Origin: Flavobacterium humidisoli
GTDB taxonomy: Bacteria > Bacteroidota > Bacteroidia > Flavobacteriales > Flavobacteriaceae
DNA: 64,000 nucleotides
Direction of reading: 5' to 3'
NCBI RefSeq assembly: GCF_023272795.1
Contig: NZ_CP096829.1
Location: 3,844,001 to 3,908,000 of the forward strand
Shown: piece after piece, positions 55,702 through 63,872 of the stretch
Position numbering within the stretch: position 1 is the stretch's first letter
Layout: every line of letters begins with the position of its first letter
Program-made: the position numbers and the translations under genes
Notes under the pieces: generated by a model
What the model was told of the DNA's origin: nothing
Database searches by the model: none
Seen by the model: the letters and a program-made list of their open reading frames with translations, nothing else

Positions 55702-55866
55702 TTAATGGATATCATTTGATTCAGATTCCTCTTCAAAAATATTGGAGAAGCTATTTAAATCTTTCTCATATGTTTTTTTATCTTTTCTATTTAGTCTGAA
55801 AATGTAAATTATCATAATGAGTACGAAAGCACCAGTAACAGACAGTATAATCCAGCTTGGTTCCAT
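55702..55866 (-). CDS. Small single-helix membrane protein, 54 aa
   Basis: A 54-residue frame on the minus strand starts MEPSWIILSVTGAFVLIMII and continues YIFRLNRKDKKTYEKD, with an acidic tail (FEEESESNDIH). One transmembrane helix (about 5-24) is followed by a positive stop-transfer segment. The organisation is like small membrane proteins that pair with larger partners. It lies in line with the two downstream genes. It is short, so the coding call rests on the helix, the stop-transfer and the neat fit in the row. Confidence 0.65.
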   Translation of the reverse strand: MEPSWIILSVTGAFVLIMIIYIFRLNRKDKKTYEKDLNSFSNIFEEESESNDIH

Positions 55867-55947
55867 GATATTTGATTTTTAAATTAATTTTTCCTTTTAG
55901 TCAGATTCTAAAAATTATGCAGTTATGTAATTTTTTTTCAAGTTTTA

Positions 55948-55971
55948 AAAAAGAGAGTAATCTCTCTCTTT
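55948..55971 (-). terminator. Terminator of the third BON gene
   Basis: AAAGAGAG (55950-55957) and CTCTCTTT (55964-55971) form an 8-bp stem 1 bp after the stop of the minus-strand BON gene, with a T run on the far side when read on the minus strand. Confidence 0.65.
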
Positions 55972-55972
55972 A

Positions 55973-56641
55973 TTACAATACTGGAGTGTATTTATGTTCT
56001 ACAGCCAGCTGATTGTCAACAGCCCAGATGCCAGGAGTTTTCCAGACTATTTTTTCTGCCAGATCTTTTTGGTAAATGGAAGAGACACTACCAGTCAAAG
56101 TAACTTTTGTGCCATCTACCTTAATTAGAATATTTTCAGAATGTAAGGTCCAGTTGCTGGACAGGGCTTTTTTTATGCTGTGTTTCTCAATCTCGTTTTG
56201 TATTTCCGCTTTAATTTTGATGTGATTTGTCACACCTCTCACACCTGAAAGATGCCCAATAGATTTTTCAGCTGCTTCTTTTTGATAGTTCCAAGTCACA
56301 TGTCCTTCAAGTGTGACCCATCCTTTTTCCACCTTAACCTGAATGTTTTCCTGAGGAACATTCCAGCTGTCAGTTAAAGCTTTTAAGGCATCGCTGGCAA
56401 TATCCTCATCTGTTCTTTGGTTGCTGGAATACTTTATTTCAATTTCCTCGACAACAGCTTTTACTCCATCAACATTTTTGGTGGCATTTTCAGCTTCGAT
56501 TTTTTTATAGTAAGCATCGACTGTTCCCATCAGCGTCACAATTCCATCTTTAGCGGTTACGCCAATTTCTGCCGCATGCAGCTGTGGCTCCCATTTTATG
56601 GCATTTTGAACGTCTCTTTGTAATTCTTCATTTGTTTTCAT
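55973..56641 (-). CDS. Triple BON-domain protein, copy C
   Basis: 222-aa protein; start MKTNEELQRDVQNAIKWEP (56641) chosen to match copies A and B. Three BON domains are visible: IGVTAKDGIVTLMGTVDAY, VKVEKGWVTLEGHVTWN, ILIKVDGTKVTLTGSVSSIY. It stands 40 bp behind the general-stress-like membrane protein (56682), in the same direction, and so is expressed from the box-carrying promoter upstream of that gene. As with the other copies, no signal peptide is seen. Confidence 0.88.
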   Translation of the reverse strand: MKTNEELQRDVQNAIKWEPQLHAAEIGVTAKDGIVTLMGTVDAYYKKIEAENATKNVDGVKAVVEEIEIKYSSNQRTDEDIASDALKALTDSWNVPQENIQVKVEKGWVTLEGHVTWNYQKEAAEKSIGHLSGVRGVTNHIKIKAEIQNEIEKHSIKKALSSNWTLHSENILIKVDGTKVTLTGSVSSIYQKDLAEKIVWKTPGIWAVDNQLAVEHKYTPVL

Positions 56642-56681
56642 TATAATGTTATTTAGAGAGTTAGATAATTTAATTTTTCCG

Positions 56682-57212
56682 CTAATAAAACTCCAGTGTT
56701 TCATTATTTAAAAGAATTTGATTTTCTTTTTCAGCTGGAGAATTCTCTTTCGGAATATGTATTTGTAGCAATACACGCATTTTGTCTATTTCTGCTGCAG
56801 TTTCATTTGCACAGAGTATAAATTTTCTGGCTTTTATCTGAGTATGATATTTTATGGTTGTGTTTTTTGAAAACGCTGCAATTACTAGTGGTATTATTGA
56901 GAGTATAAGTATAATTAAGCAGGCAGCTATAATTGGAACTCTGAGATAAGGCAGTCTAACAATCAGGTTAAAAAACAACAGAGTACCAAATATGAGCCCT
57001 GACAGACCAATGGCAAATAATCCGGTAATACTCCATTTTTCCATTTTGTCATAAATATTTTGATAGCCTAAAACATTTTGTTCTGTGTAACATTCCATCC
57101 CTATAATAGAGAGCTTTGTAATATCATAACCATTTTTTTTGAGTGTTTTTATGGCCTCCTCAGTATGTTGCTGTGTTTGAAATTGAGCAATAAAAAGTTT
57201 TTGATTTTTCAT
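56682..57212 (-). CDS. Membrane protein with an N-terminal general-stress (YflT-like) domain
   Basis: 176-aa protein. Residues 1-60 (FIAQFQTQQHTEEAIKTLKK, YDITKLSIIGM) resemble the YflT / general stress protein 17M domain. Two transmembrane helices follow (about 65-85 and 92-113), then a soluble tail (RKFILCANETAAEIDKMRVLL). Members are thought to be membrane-linked stress sensors or regulators. It is the first gene of the group with BON copy C and lies divergent from the OsmC-like gene with two Crp-type boxes in the shared gap. Confidence 0.7.
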   Translation of the reverse strand: MKNQKLFIAQFQTQQHTEEAIKTLKKNGYDITKLSIIGMECYTEQNVLGYQNIYDKMEKWSITGLFAIGLSGLIFGTLLFFNLIVRLPYLRVPIIAACLIILILSIIPLVIAAFSKNTTIKYHTQIKARKFILCANETAAEIDKMRVLLQIHIPKENSPAEKENQILLNNETLEFY

Positions 57213-57314
57213 GGTTTTTTGTTTTTTAGTAAGTAATGCGAACTAGTATTCTAAGAACTGTTTTATAATTTTTAAACTGTTAAAAATGCTCTTTGAGTAG
57301 TTTATTTTGTTTAG

Positions 57315-57357
57315 TAAAAGTGCATAAAAACATTAAAAAGTAAAATGATCTTAGTCA
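57315..57357 (-). promoter_or_regulatory. Crp/FNR-type box upstream of the YflT-like/BON operon
   Basis: TGATCTTAGTCA (57346-57357; extended AATGATCTTAGTCATT) lies 29.5 bp, centre to first base, from a weak -7 element CACTTTTA (57322-57315) on the minus strand. Spacing matches the other boxes but the -7 sequence has two mismatches, so this is the least certain of the set. Confidence 0.55.
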
Positions 57358-57409
57358 TTCACGAAACTATTTGCTGTTTAAATTATTTAATGTCTGGTAC
57401 TGGAAAATG

Positions 57410-57452
57410 TGACTAGAATCATTTTTTATAGTATGCTAATAGTTTAATTTAG
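57410..57452 (+). promoter_or_regulatory. Crp/FNR-type box and -7 element of the OsmC-like gene
   Basis: TGACTAGAATCA (57410-57421) is centred 29.5 bp before the first base of TAATTTAG (57445-57452), one mismatch from TAnnTTTG. The gene starts at 57499. Confidence 0.65.
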
Positions 57453-57498
57453 TAGAACACATGCCTCTAAAGAGCTATATAACAGGAAAAAAAGTAAA

Positions 57499-57936
57499 AT
57501 GGAAGCTTCACAGGAATTTCAGGTAGATTTGCATTGGCAGGAAAGTCAAAAGGCAATCTTAAGTGCTGTTATATTTAATGATGTTATAGAAGTGGCTTCG
57601 TATTCTTGTTTAAAAAAATCAGATGAAGCTGCTTGGTCTGCAGAACATTTATTTATTGCTTCTGTAGAAAGTTCTTATATGACAGGATTTTTTAGGGCTG
57701 CAAAACATGAAGGCCTTACATTTAAAAGTTATAAAAGTACAGCCCGAGCATCTATACTCATCTCTGATGAATTTTCAGAGATAACAGATATTGTAATTAG
57801 ACCAGTAGTTGTGATCACGGAAAGGGATAAGATTAATAGAGCTTTGAAAATATTGTCAATCTGTAGGGATCACAGTGTAGTTTTAAAGGCTTTAAAAGTG
57901 AGACTGCATATATTTCCTTCAGTTATAATATCTTAA
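57499..57936 (+). CDS. OsmC-family protein lacking the first catalytic cysteine
   Basis: 145-aa protein with the OsmC/Ohr fold signatures (EAAWSAEHLFIASVESSYMTGFF and LKILSICRDHSVVLKALK). OsmC and Ohr reduce organic hydroperoxides with two cysteines; the first, in the S-P-E-E-L-L-x-A-A-x-x-x-C motif, is Ser-Ser here (SVESSYM), while the second (SIC) is kept. It therefore cannot use normal OsmC chemistry. The gene shares its boxes-containing gap with the stress-like operon and is followed 73 bp later by the P-type ATPase gene, probably co-transcribed. Confidence 0.85.
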   Translation: MEASQEFQVDLHWQESQKAILSAVIFNDVIEVASYSCLKKSDEAAWSAEHLFIASVESSYMTGFFRAAKHEGLTFKSYKSTARASILISDEFSEITDIVIRPVVVITERDKINRALKILSICRDHSVVLKALKVRLHIFPSVIIS

Positions 57937-58009
57937 TGCATTTTAATCATAATTTTTCGCATCTTTATATATAATACTGCATTCCAGCCTAATTTTATTT
58001 CAAGATACT

Positions 58010-60505
58010 ATGAATACTGACGAAAGGGAATTAAAAGGATTAAGTTTTAATGAGGCAACTGATTTAAGAAAAAAATTTGGAACTAATACTTATAATCATA
58101 AAAAAGAGGACCGGTTTTTAGTTTTTTTTAAAAGTATATTCGGAGAACCAATGGTTCTTTTATTACTAGTGGCTTCAGTAATTTATTTCATTAATAAACA
58201 ATACAGTGATGCTGTATTTCTTTCAGCTTCAATCTTATTAATTGTTGCCATTTCACTGTATCAGGAAAAAAGAAGCCAGAATGCTCTGGCAAAGCTTCAG
58301 GAATTTACACAGCCTTTATGTAAAGTGATTAGAGAAGGGCAGCAGCAAAATATCAAAACACAGGATATTGTGGTGGGAGATTTTGTAATTGTCGAAGAAG
58401 GCGGTTTGGTTCCAGCTGACGGAATTATTTTGCGATCTAATGATTTTTCTGTAAATGAATCAATACTGACAGGTGAATCTATGGCTGTTTTTAAAGATTC
58501 GGAAAAGGAAGATAATAAGGTTTTTTCAGGAACCAATGTGGCCAGCGGTCTTGCAATAGTAAAAATAACAGAAATTGGAAACCAGACAAGACTGGGTAAA
58601 ATAGGGAGCAGTTTGGAAGCTATTGCCGAAGAGAAAACACCATTGGAGCTTCAAATTGGAAATTTTGTAAAAAAAATGGTTTTTGCTGGGGCACTAGTTT
58701 TTATTTTGGTATGGAGTATTAATTATTCCAAAATAGGCAATGTTTTAGAAAGCCTTTTGATGGCACTAACTCTGGCTATGAGTATCTTGCCAGAAGAAAT
58801 TCCGGTCGCTTTTACAACATTCATGGCATTAGGAGCCCGCAGACTTATGAAAATGGGTATTGTTGTAAAACAAATGAAAACGGTCGAAACCTTAGGCAGT
58901 GCCACAGTAATATGTACCGATAAGACTGGTACCATTACGCAGAATAAAATGGAACTTGCCAAGCTTTATCTGCCATCTGGTTCAGAAGTTAATGCTGATA
59001 CTTTTACACAATTAAAGGAAACAGAAGAACTGGTTGCTACTGCCATGTGGGCAAGCGAACCCATTGCTTTTGATCCTATGGAAATAGCGCTTCACAACAG
59101 TTATAAAAAATTTACCAACAAGGATAGGAGAGCCGCTTTTAAAATGATTCATGAATATCCTTTATCAGGCAAACCGCCTATGATGACCCATATTTTTGAG
59201 GATGAATCAGCCAATCGAATTATTGCGGCAAAAGGAGCGCCAGAAGCCATATTAGAAGTGTGCCATCTTACAGCTGAAGAAAAAGAAAGGGTAACGGCTG
59301 CGATGAATAAACTAACCGAGAAAGGTTATAGAGTGCTTGGCGTTGCGGTAGGAAATTGGCACGGGAATAATTATCCGGAAACCCAACAGGAAATTCCATT
59401 TGCATTTAAAGGTTTAGTTGCTTTTTATGATCCTCCAAAAGAGAATATTAATGAGGTCTTGCAATCATTTTATAAAGCAGGCATAGCAGTAAAAATTATT
59501 ACAGGAGACAATGCAAAAACCACTAATGCAATTGCACAGCAAATCGGTTTTAGAGGAGGGGATAAGACTATTACTGGGGATGAGCTTATGAGGATGAGCG
59601 ATGCTGAACTTCAGAATAAGGTAATGGATATTAACATTTTTAGCAGAATGTTTCCCGATGCCAAACTGCGAATCGTAAACGCTCTGAAAGCAAACGGACA
59701 GATTGTTGCTATGACAGGAGACGGCGTAAATGACGGCCCTTCGCTCAAGGCGGCACATATAGGCATTGCAATGGGAAAAAAGGGAACTTCAATAGCAAAA
59801 GATGCCGCTTCGCTAATTCTGGCAGACGATGACCTTTCTAAAATGGTTGATGCTGTTGCTATGGGAAGAAAAATCTATACAAATCTAAAAAAGGCAATTC
59901 AGTATATTATTTCCATACATATTCCTATAATCCTGATTGTATTTTTGCCGCTTGCGCTGGGATGGATTTATCCCAATATATTCAGTCCGCTTCATGTAAT
60001 TCTGCTGGAACTTATCATGGGGCCAACCTGCTCTATAATTTATGAAAATGAACCTGCAGAAGCAGATACGATGCAGAGAGGACCAAGGTCTCTTACAGCA
60101 ACATTTTTTAATGCAAAAGAACTTGTTGTGAGTATTCTTCAGGGTATTGCTATAACTTTAGGTCTGCTGTTTATCTATCAATGGTGCATTCATAATCAGG
60201 GAGATGAAGACAGAACCCGAAGCATGGTTTTTCTCACGTTAATTACCGCTAACATTGTTCTCACTTTGGTCAATCGATCTTTTTATTATTCAATCTGGGT
60301 TACCCTGCTGTATAAAAACAAACTGGTTGCTATGATAATAAGTATTACAGTGCTTTTAACGATAGTATTATTTGCCGTACCTTTTCTTCGTTCTCTGTTT
60401 AGTTTTGAATTGATTACTTTCTACCAGCTGGTTCTATGTTTTTTAGTGGGTTCAGTATCTGTTTTATGGTTTGAGGGAATAAAATATCTTAGAAGGAATA
60501 AATAA
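58010..60505 (+). CDS. P-type cation-transporting ATPase (calcium-type, PEEIP motif)
   Basis: 831-aa P-type ATPase with the phosphorylation motif DKTGT in ICTDKTGTITQ (about 304), the actuator TGES (about 162), the hinge TGDGVNDGPSLKAA (about 570) and ten predicted helices. The intramembrane motif is ILPEEIPVAFTTFMALGARRL, where Ca-type pumps have P-E-G-L-P; the E-E variant is found in a group of prokaryotic pumps of uncertain ion. Energises ion export or uptake across the inner membrane. It converges with the beta-CASP gene 6 bp away. Confidence 0.95.
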   Translation: MNTDERELKGLSFNEATDLRKKFGTNTYNHKKEDRFLVFFKSIFGEPMVLLLLVASVIYFINKQYSDAVFLSASILLIVAISLYQEKRSQNALAKLQEFTQPLCKVIREGQQQNIKTQDIVVGDFVIVEEGGLVPADGIILRSNDFSVNESILTGESMAVFKDSEKEDNKVFSGTNVASGLAIVKITEIGNQTRLGKIGSSLEAIAEEKTPLELQIGNFVKKMVFAGALVFILVWSINYSKIGNVLESLLMALTLAMSILPEEIPVAFTTFMALGARRLMKMGIVVKQMKTVETLGSATVICTDKTGTITQNKMELAKLYLPSGSEVNADTFTQLKETEELVATAMWASEPIAFDPMEIALHNSYKKFTNKDRRAAFKMIHEYPLSGKPPMMTHIFEDESANRIIAAKGAPEAILEVCHLTAEEKERVTAAMNKLTEKGYRVLGVAVGNWHGNNYPETQQEIPFAFKGLVAFYDPPKENINEVLQSFYKAGIAVKIITGDNAKTTNAIAQQIGFRGGDKTITGDELMRMSDAELQNKVMDINIFSRMFPDAKLRIVNALKANGQIVAMTGDGVNDGPSLKAAHIGIAMGKKGTSIAKDAASLILADDDLSKMVDAVAMGRKIYTNLKKAIQYIISIHIPIILIVFLPLALGWIYPNIFSPLHVILLELIMGPTCSIIYENEPAEADTMQRGPRSLTATFFNAKELVVSILQGIAITLGLLFIYQWCIHNQGDEDRTRSMVFLTLITANIVLTLVNRSFYYSIWVTLLYKNKLVAMIISITVLLTIVLFAVPFLRSLFSFELITFYQLVLCFLVGSVSVLWFEGIKYLRRNK

Positions 60506-60511
60506 TGATTT

Positions 60512-61867
60512 CTAAATTTCTATTTCACTACCCATAAACGGAACAGTGCATTTAAATCCATATTTGTCCTGGATTTTAATTCTTAGTTCTTCTGCCGGAA
60601 GGTTTTCTCCGTGAACTAAATAAATGCATTTTGGATTGTTTTTAAGAGCAGAAAGCCAGTTTATCAAATCTTCCTGATCGCCATGTGCAGACAGCCCTTC
60701 AATTTGTACAATTTTAGCTTGTACTGGATAATATTTTCCATGAATTTTAATTTCATTAGCTCCATCAAGAAGCTTTCTTCCGCGAGTGCCTTCTGCCTGA
60801 TAGCCCACAATTATGACAGTAGTTTTTTCAAGACCTATATATTTTTCAAAATAAGACAGCACTCGGCCGCCGGTAACCATACCGCTTGCTGCAATAATTA
60901 CTTTTGGCTGAGGATCTTCAATAATGCGCATGGTCTGATCGAATTCAGAAACGATTCTGAACATTTTGAACATTTCATGGCAATCATTGACAGAGAGTTT
61001 ATGCCACTGCATATTTTCCAGAAAAACATCAAGTACGCTGGCACCCATAGGAGTGTCAAGGATGTAAGGAATGTTAGGTATTCTTCCTTCTGTTTTAAGT
61101 TTCCATAAAAGATACATTATGGATTGCGCTCTCTCGACAGCAAATCCTGGAATAATTACGGTTCCGTTTTGTTCGATAGTACTATTGATATAGGTTTCCA
61201 GCTCTTTTTTCACGTCGAGGTCAGGATGCAGGCGATTGCCGTAAGTGCTTTCTAAAAAAATATAATCGGCCACTAAAGGTTTTGTTGGCGGAAACATTAA
61301 TACGTCATCATCCCGCCCAATATCGCCTGAAAAGACTAAAGTTTTACCCTCAAGAGTCAGTGTAATGCTGCAGGCACCAATAATATGTCCCGCACTCGAA
61401 AAAACGGCATTAATATCATTTGCCACAACAATTGATAGATTGGGCTGTATTACTTTAAAAAAAGGGATAACATTTCCTGCCTGAATTACGGTATATAAAG
61501 GTTCTGCCTTTTCATGTTTAGAATAATGTTCTTTGTTGGCTTTATCAGCTTCTTCTTCCTGAATTTTAGCGCTGTCTAAAAGAACGAGCTGTGCTACTGC
61601 TTCGGTTGGACTGGTGCAGTAAATTTTTCCTGTAAATCCCTGAGCGACCAGTTTTGGTAGCCAGCCGCAATGATCCAGATGGCCATGCGTTAAAAGCACA
61701 TAATCTATACTTGCGGGTAAAATTGGCAGCGGTTCCCAGTTGAGTTCCCTAAGTGCTTTAAGCCCCTGAAAGAGCCCGCAGTCAACCAATATTCTAACAC
61801 CATTGCTTTCTATGAGTGTTTTGGAACCTGTTACAGTTCCAGAGCCTCCTATAAATTTAATTTTCAT
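60512..61867 (-). CDS. Beta-CASP metallo-beta-lactamase-fold RNase-like protein
   Basis: 451-aa protein with the MBL motif THGHLDHCGWLPKLV (H-x-H-x-D-H, about 58-63), the HIIGACSITL segment, SGDIGR and a C-terminal beta-CASP part (YILDTPMGASVLDVF, AASGMVTGGRVLSYFEKYIG, SAHGDQEDLINWL). The architecture equals prokaryotic CPSF/YSH1-like RNA nucleases. It follows the ATP-cone nuclease gene by 1 bp, so both are produced together. RNA processing under stress is the natural role; the target is not known. Confidence 0.93.
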   Translation of the reverse strand: MKIKFIGGSGTVTGSKTLIESNGVRILVDCGLFQGLKALRELNWEPLPILPASIDYVLLTHGHLDHCGWLPKLVAQGFTGKIYCTSPTEAVAQLVLLDSAKIQEEEADKANKEHYSKHEKAEPLYTVIQAGNVIPFFKVIQPNLSIVVANDINAVFSSAGHIIGACSITLTLEGKTLVFSGDIGRDDDVLMFPPTKPLVADYIFLESTYGNRLHPDLDVKKELETYINSTIEQNGTVIIPGFAVERAQSIMYLLWKLKTEGRIPNIPYILDTPMGASVLDVFLENMQWHKLSVNDCHEMFKMFRIVSEFDQTMRIIEDPQPKVIIAASGMVTGGRVLSYFEKYIGLEKTTVIIVGYQAEGTRGRKLLDGANEIKIHGKYYPVQAKIVQIEGLSAHGDQEDLINWLSALKNNPKCIYLVHGENLPAEELRIKIQDKYGFKCTVPFMGSEIEI

Positions 61868-61868
61868 C

Positions 61869-62699
61869 TTATATAAGTTTACAAATTTGTGAAGCTTCTT
61901 TCAATACATTTCGAACCCGGTTTTCGCTAAGTCCAATTTTATGAAGACTATGAGAATCGTTAATAAGATCTTTTACAAGCAGCTGATCCAGAATTAGCAA
62001 TTTTTCCTTTTCTACCATAGATAAGGTTGTGAGGCAGGTAATAGGATAGAGCCCTCCTTTATCAATTTTACTTTTGATGTTGTTATCTTTTGGATAGTCC
62101 CAACTTAAAAGGTTTATTCCGCTGCAGTTTGCGAAACTTTCCGCATCTTTAGTAAAGCGATTATTGGTTACTATTATACAGGAATTAATAGTTTCGCTAT
62201 TAGAAAAAATAGTATGCGTTTTCACTTTAAGGTCATTAAAACGAGAAAGAATGTACATCGGAACTTTTACATCAGAAGAAGCTTCTCTGCTGCTGTGAAA
62301 TTTACATTCAATCATCGAAATCAGATTCTCTTTTTTCAGCATTACATCTACTTCATGCGAGACACATTTTCCCTGCAGCGTTAAGTTGGTTCTGGTTTTA
62401 AAGCCTTCGGCAGCATATAATCGTGCAATAAATTTTTCAAAGAAAAAACCAGCCGGGCCAAGCATTTGTAAGGCAGAACGCAGATTATAACGCGCTGCAT
62501 GACCATTCGAAGCTTTTTTTAGAATAGCAAAAGCCATTTTGTATATCTGTTTGGTCGTTATTCCCTCGTACATTTGACTCTGTATTTGAGCCAGCGATTC
62601 TTTAATGAGTTCAGGGGCAGCACCCGATTTTTGAAGAGAAAGCCTTAATTTTTCTATGTCGAAAGGAACAACATGCCCTGAGTGCTTAATTACTTTCAT
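61869..62699 (-). CDS. ATP-cone domain fused to a restriction-endonuclease-like domain
   Basis: 276-aa protein. Residues 1-95 are an ATP-cone (VIKHSGHVVPFDIEKLRLSL, MYEGITTKQIYKMAFAIL, ARYNLRSALQMLGP). Residues about 95-200 have the PD-(D/E)xK nuclease fold: HEVDVMLKK followed by MIECKFHSS, giving D and E-x-K. ATP-cones bind ATP/dATP in ribonucleotide reductases and NrdR; here one is coupled to a nuclease, perhaps making cleavage depend on nucleotide levels. Two Crp-type boxes lie upstream and the beta-CASP gene follows 1 bp after. Confidence 0.85.
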   Translation of the reverse strand: MKVIKHSGHVVPFDIEKLRLSLQKSGAAPELIKESLAQIQSQMYEGITTKQIYKMAFAILKKASNGHAARYNLRSALQMLGPAGFFFEKFIARLYAAEGFKTRTNLTLQGKCVSHEVDVMLKKENLISMIECKFHSSREASSDVKVPMYILSRFNDLKVKTHTIFSNSETINSCIIVTNNRFTKDAESFANCSGINLLSWDYPKDNNIKSKIDKGGLYPITCLTTLSMVEKEKLLILDQLLVKDLINDSHSLHKIGLSENRVRNVLKEASQICKLI

Positions 62700-62747
62700 A
62701 AATTTTTAGTTGATCCCTATTACTTAAAAAGTATAGGATTGTTCAAC

Positions 62748-62812
62748 CAAAATTATAGCAGATTATCTAGAGAAGGGATGATCAAAATCACTTAATAAAA
62801 TGATTTTGATCA
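62748..62812 (-). promoter_or_regulatory. Promoter with two Crp/FNR-type boxes, ATP-cone nuclease operon
   Basis: TGATCAAAATCA (62779-62790) and TGATTTTGATCA (62801-62812) are inverted copies of each other, 22 bp apart centre to centre. On the minus strand a perfect -7 element TAATTTTG occupies 62755-62748; the first box is centred 29.5 bp and the second 51.5 bp from its first base. Transcription should begin near 62741. The pair also forms a 13-bp inverted repeat that could terminate transcription of the upstream regulator gene. Confidence 0.75.
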
Positions 62813-62822
62813 TAATGAAAGA

Positions 62823-63872
62823 TTAGTTTTTTATTTTGCTGAGTTTTTCCAAATTGAGTACATGAATGGTACTGGCTGTTTTCTCAATCAGTCCTTCTTC
62901 TTTAAAATCGCTTAAAGTGCGACTTACTGTTTCTGGAGAAGTTCCTGAAAATGCGGCAAGATCATCCCTGCTGAACTTGATGCTGGAACCATCCATGCCA
63001 TGCTGTACTACTAAATGGACAATACCTTGGGCAATTCTCTTTCGCACTGACATATAGGCTATCTGCAAGAGGCGAACCTCTTTTTCTCTCATGTCATTGG
63101 CTAGAATTTTAATGAATTTTGCGCCTACATCCGGATAAATAAAAAGGAGTTTATCGAGCTGTTCAGTTGGCAGAAAGCTCAAAACGGTTTCTTCTAAAGC
63201 TATTGTGGTATCATTATAAGTGTCATTAGAAAATAAAATACTGATGTCGAGGTAATCATTCTCTTTAAATACGCCTGTAATGAGTTCACGCCCGTCTTCG
63301 GTTAATTTTACAGTTTTCACTTTGCCGCTTATAATGTAATAAATGCCCGTTACATTGTCCCCCTCATAATGAATATACTGGTTTTTTTTATAGTGCCTTG
63401 TACTTCTTTCCAGCATTATTTCCTTGAGTTTTACCAGTCCGTCCTCTTTAGAAATAAGAGTGTTGAGGTTTTCAGCCGTTTGTCCGTAAAACAGCTGCTG
63501 CAATTCTTGTTTTTTCAGCCTCGCTTCTATAGCCCGTAAAAGTTCCAAATCGTCAAAAGGTTTAGTGAGGTAATCATCTACTCCGAGTTCCATACCTTTA
63601 CGAATATCGGCTCTCTCTGCTTTTGCGGTTAAAAATATTACAGGTGTGGTCTGTGTTTCTGGATTCTTTTGGAGAATGTGTAATACTCCATAGCCATCAA
63701 GCTCGGGCATCATGATATCACAGAGTACAATATCAGGTTTTATTTTTAGCGCTATTTCTACTCCGGCTTTTCCATTGTCGGATGCAAAAACTTCATATCC
63801 TGATAGTTCCAGTATTTCAACAACATTTTCCCTAATATTGTCATTGTCTTCGATAATAAGTATTTTAGTCAT
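62823..63872 (-). CDS. Response regulator with REC, cNMP-binding and Crp/FNR-type HTH domains
   Basis: 349-aa protein. REC domain (1-120): ILIIEDNDN acidic pocket, D52 in VLCDIMMPE, T in IFLTAKA and K in LTKPFDD. A cyclic-nucleotide-binding-like beta roll (about 155-255, IYYIISGKVKTVKLTEDGRE) lacks the Arg of the cAMP site, and a C-terminal winged HTH shows FSRDDLAAFSGTSPETVSRTLSDFKEEG. The recognition helix E-T-V-S-R matches FNR E-x-x-S-R, which reads TTGAT. Phosphorylation presumably replaces the FNR iron-sulfur sensing. Its ATG overlaps the kinase stop by 4 bp. Confidence 0.93.
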   Translation of the reverse strand: MTKILIIEDNDNIRENVVEILELSGYEVFASDNGKAGVEIALKIKPDIVLCDIMMPELDGYGVLHILQKNPETQTTPVIFLTAKAERADIRKGMELGVDDYLTKPFDDLELLRAIEARLKKQELQQLFYGQTAENLNTLISKEDGLVKLKEIMLERSTRHYKKNQYIHYEGDNVTGIYYIISGKVKTVKLTEDGRELITGVFKENDYLDISILFSNDTYNDTTIALEETVLSFLPTEQLDKLLFIYPDVGAKFIKILANDMREKEVRLLQIAYMSVRKRIAQGIVHLVVQHGMDGSSIKFSRDDLAAFSGTSPETVSRTLSDFKEEGLIEKTASTIHVLNLEKLSKIKN

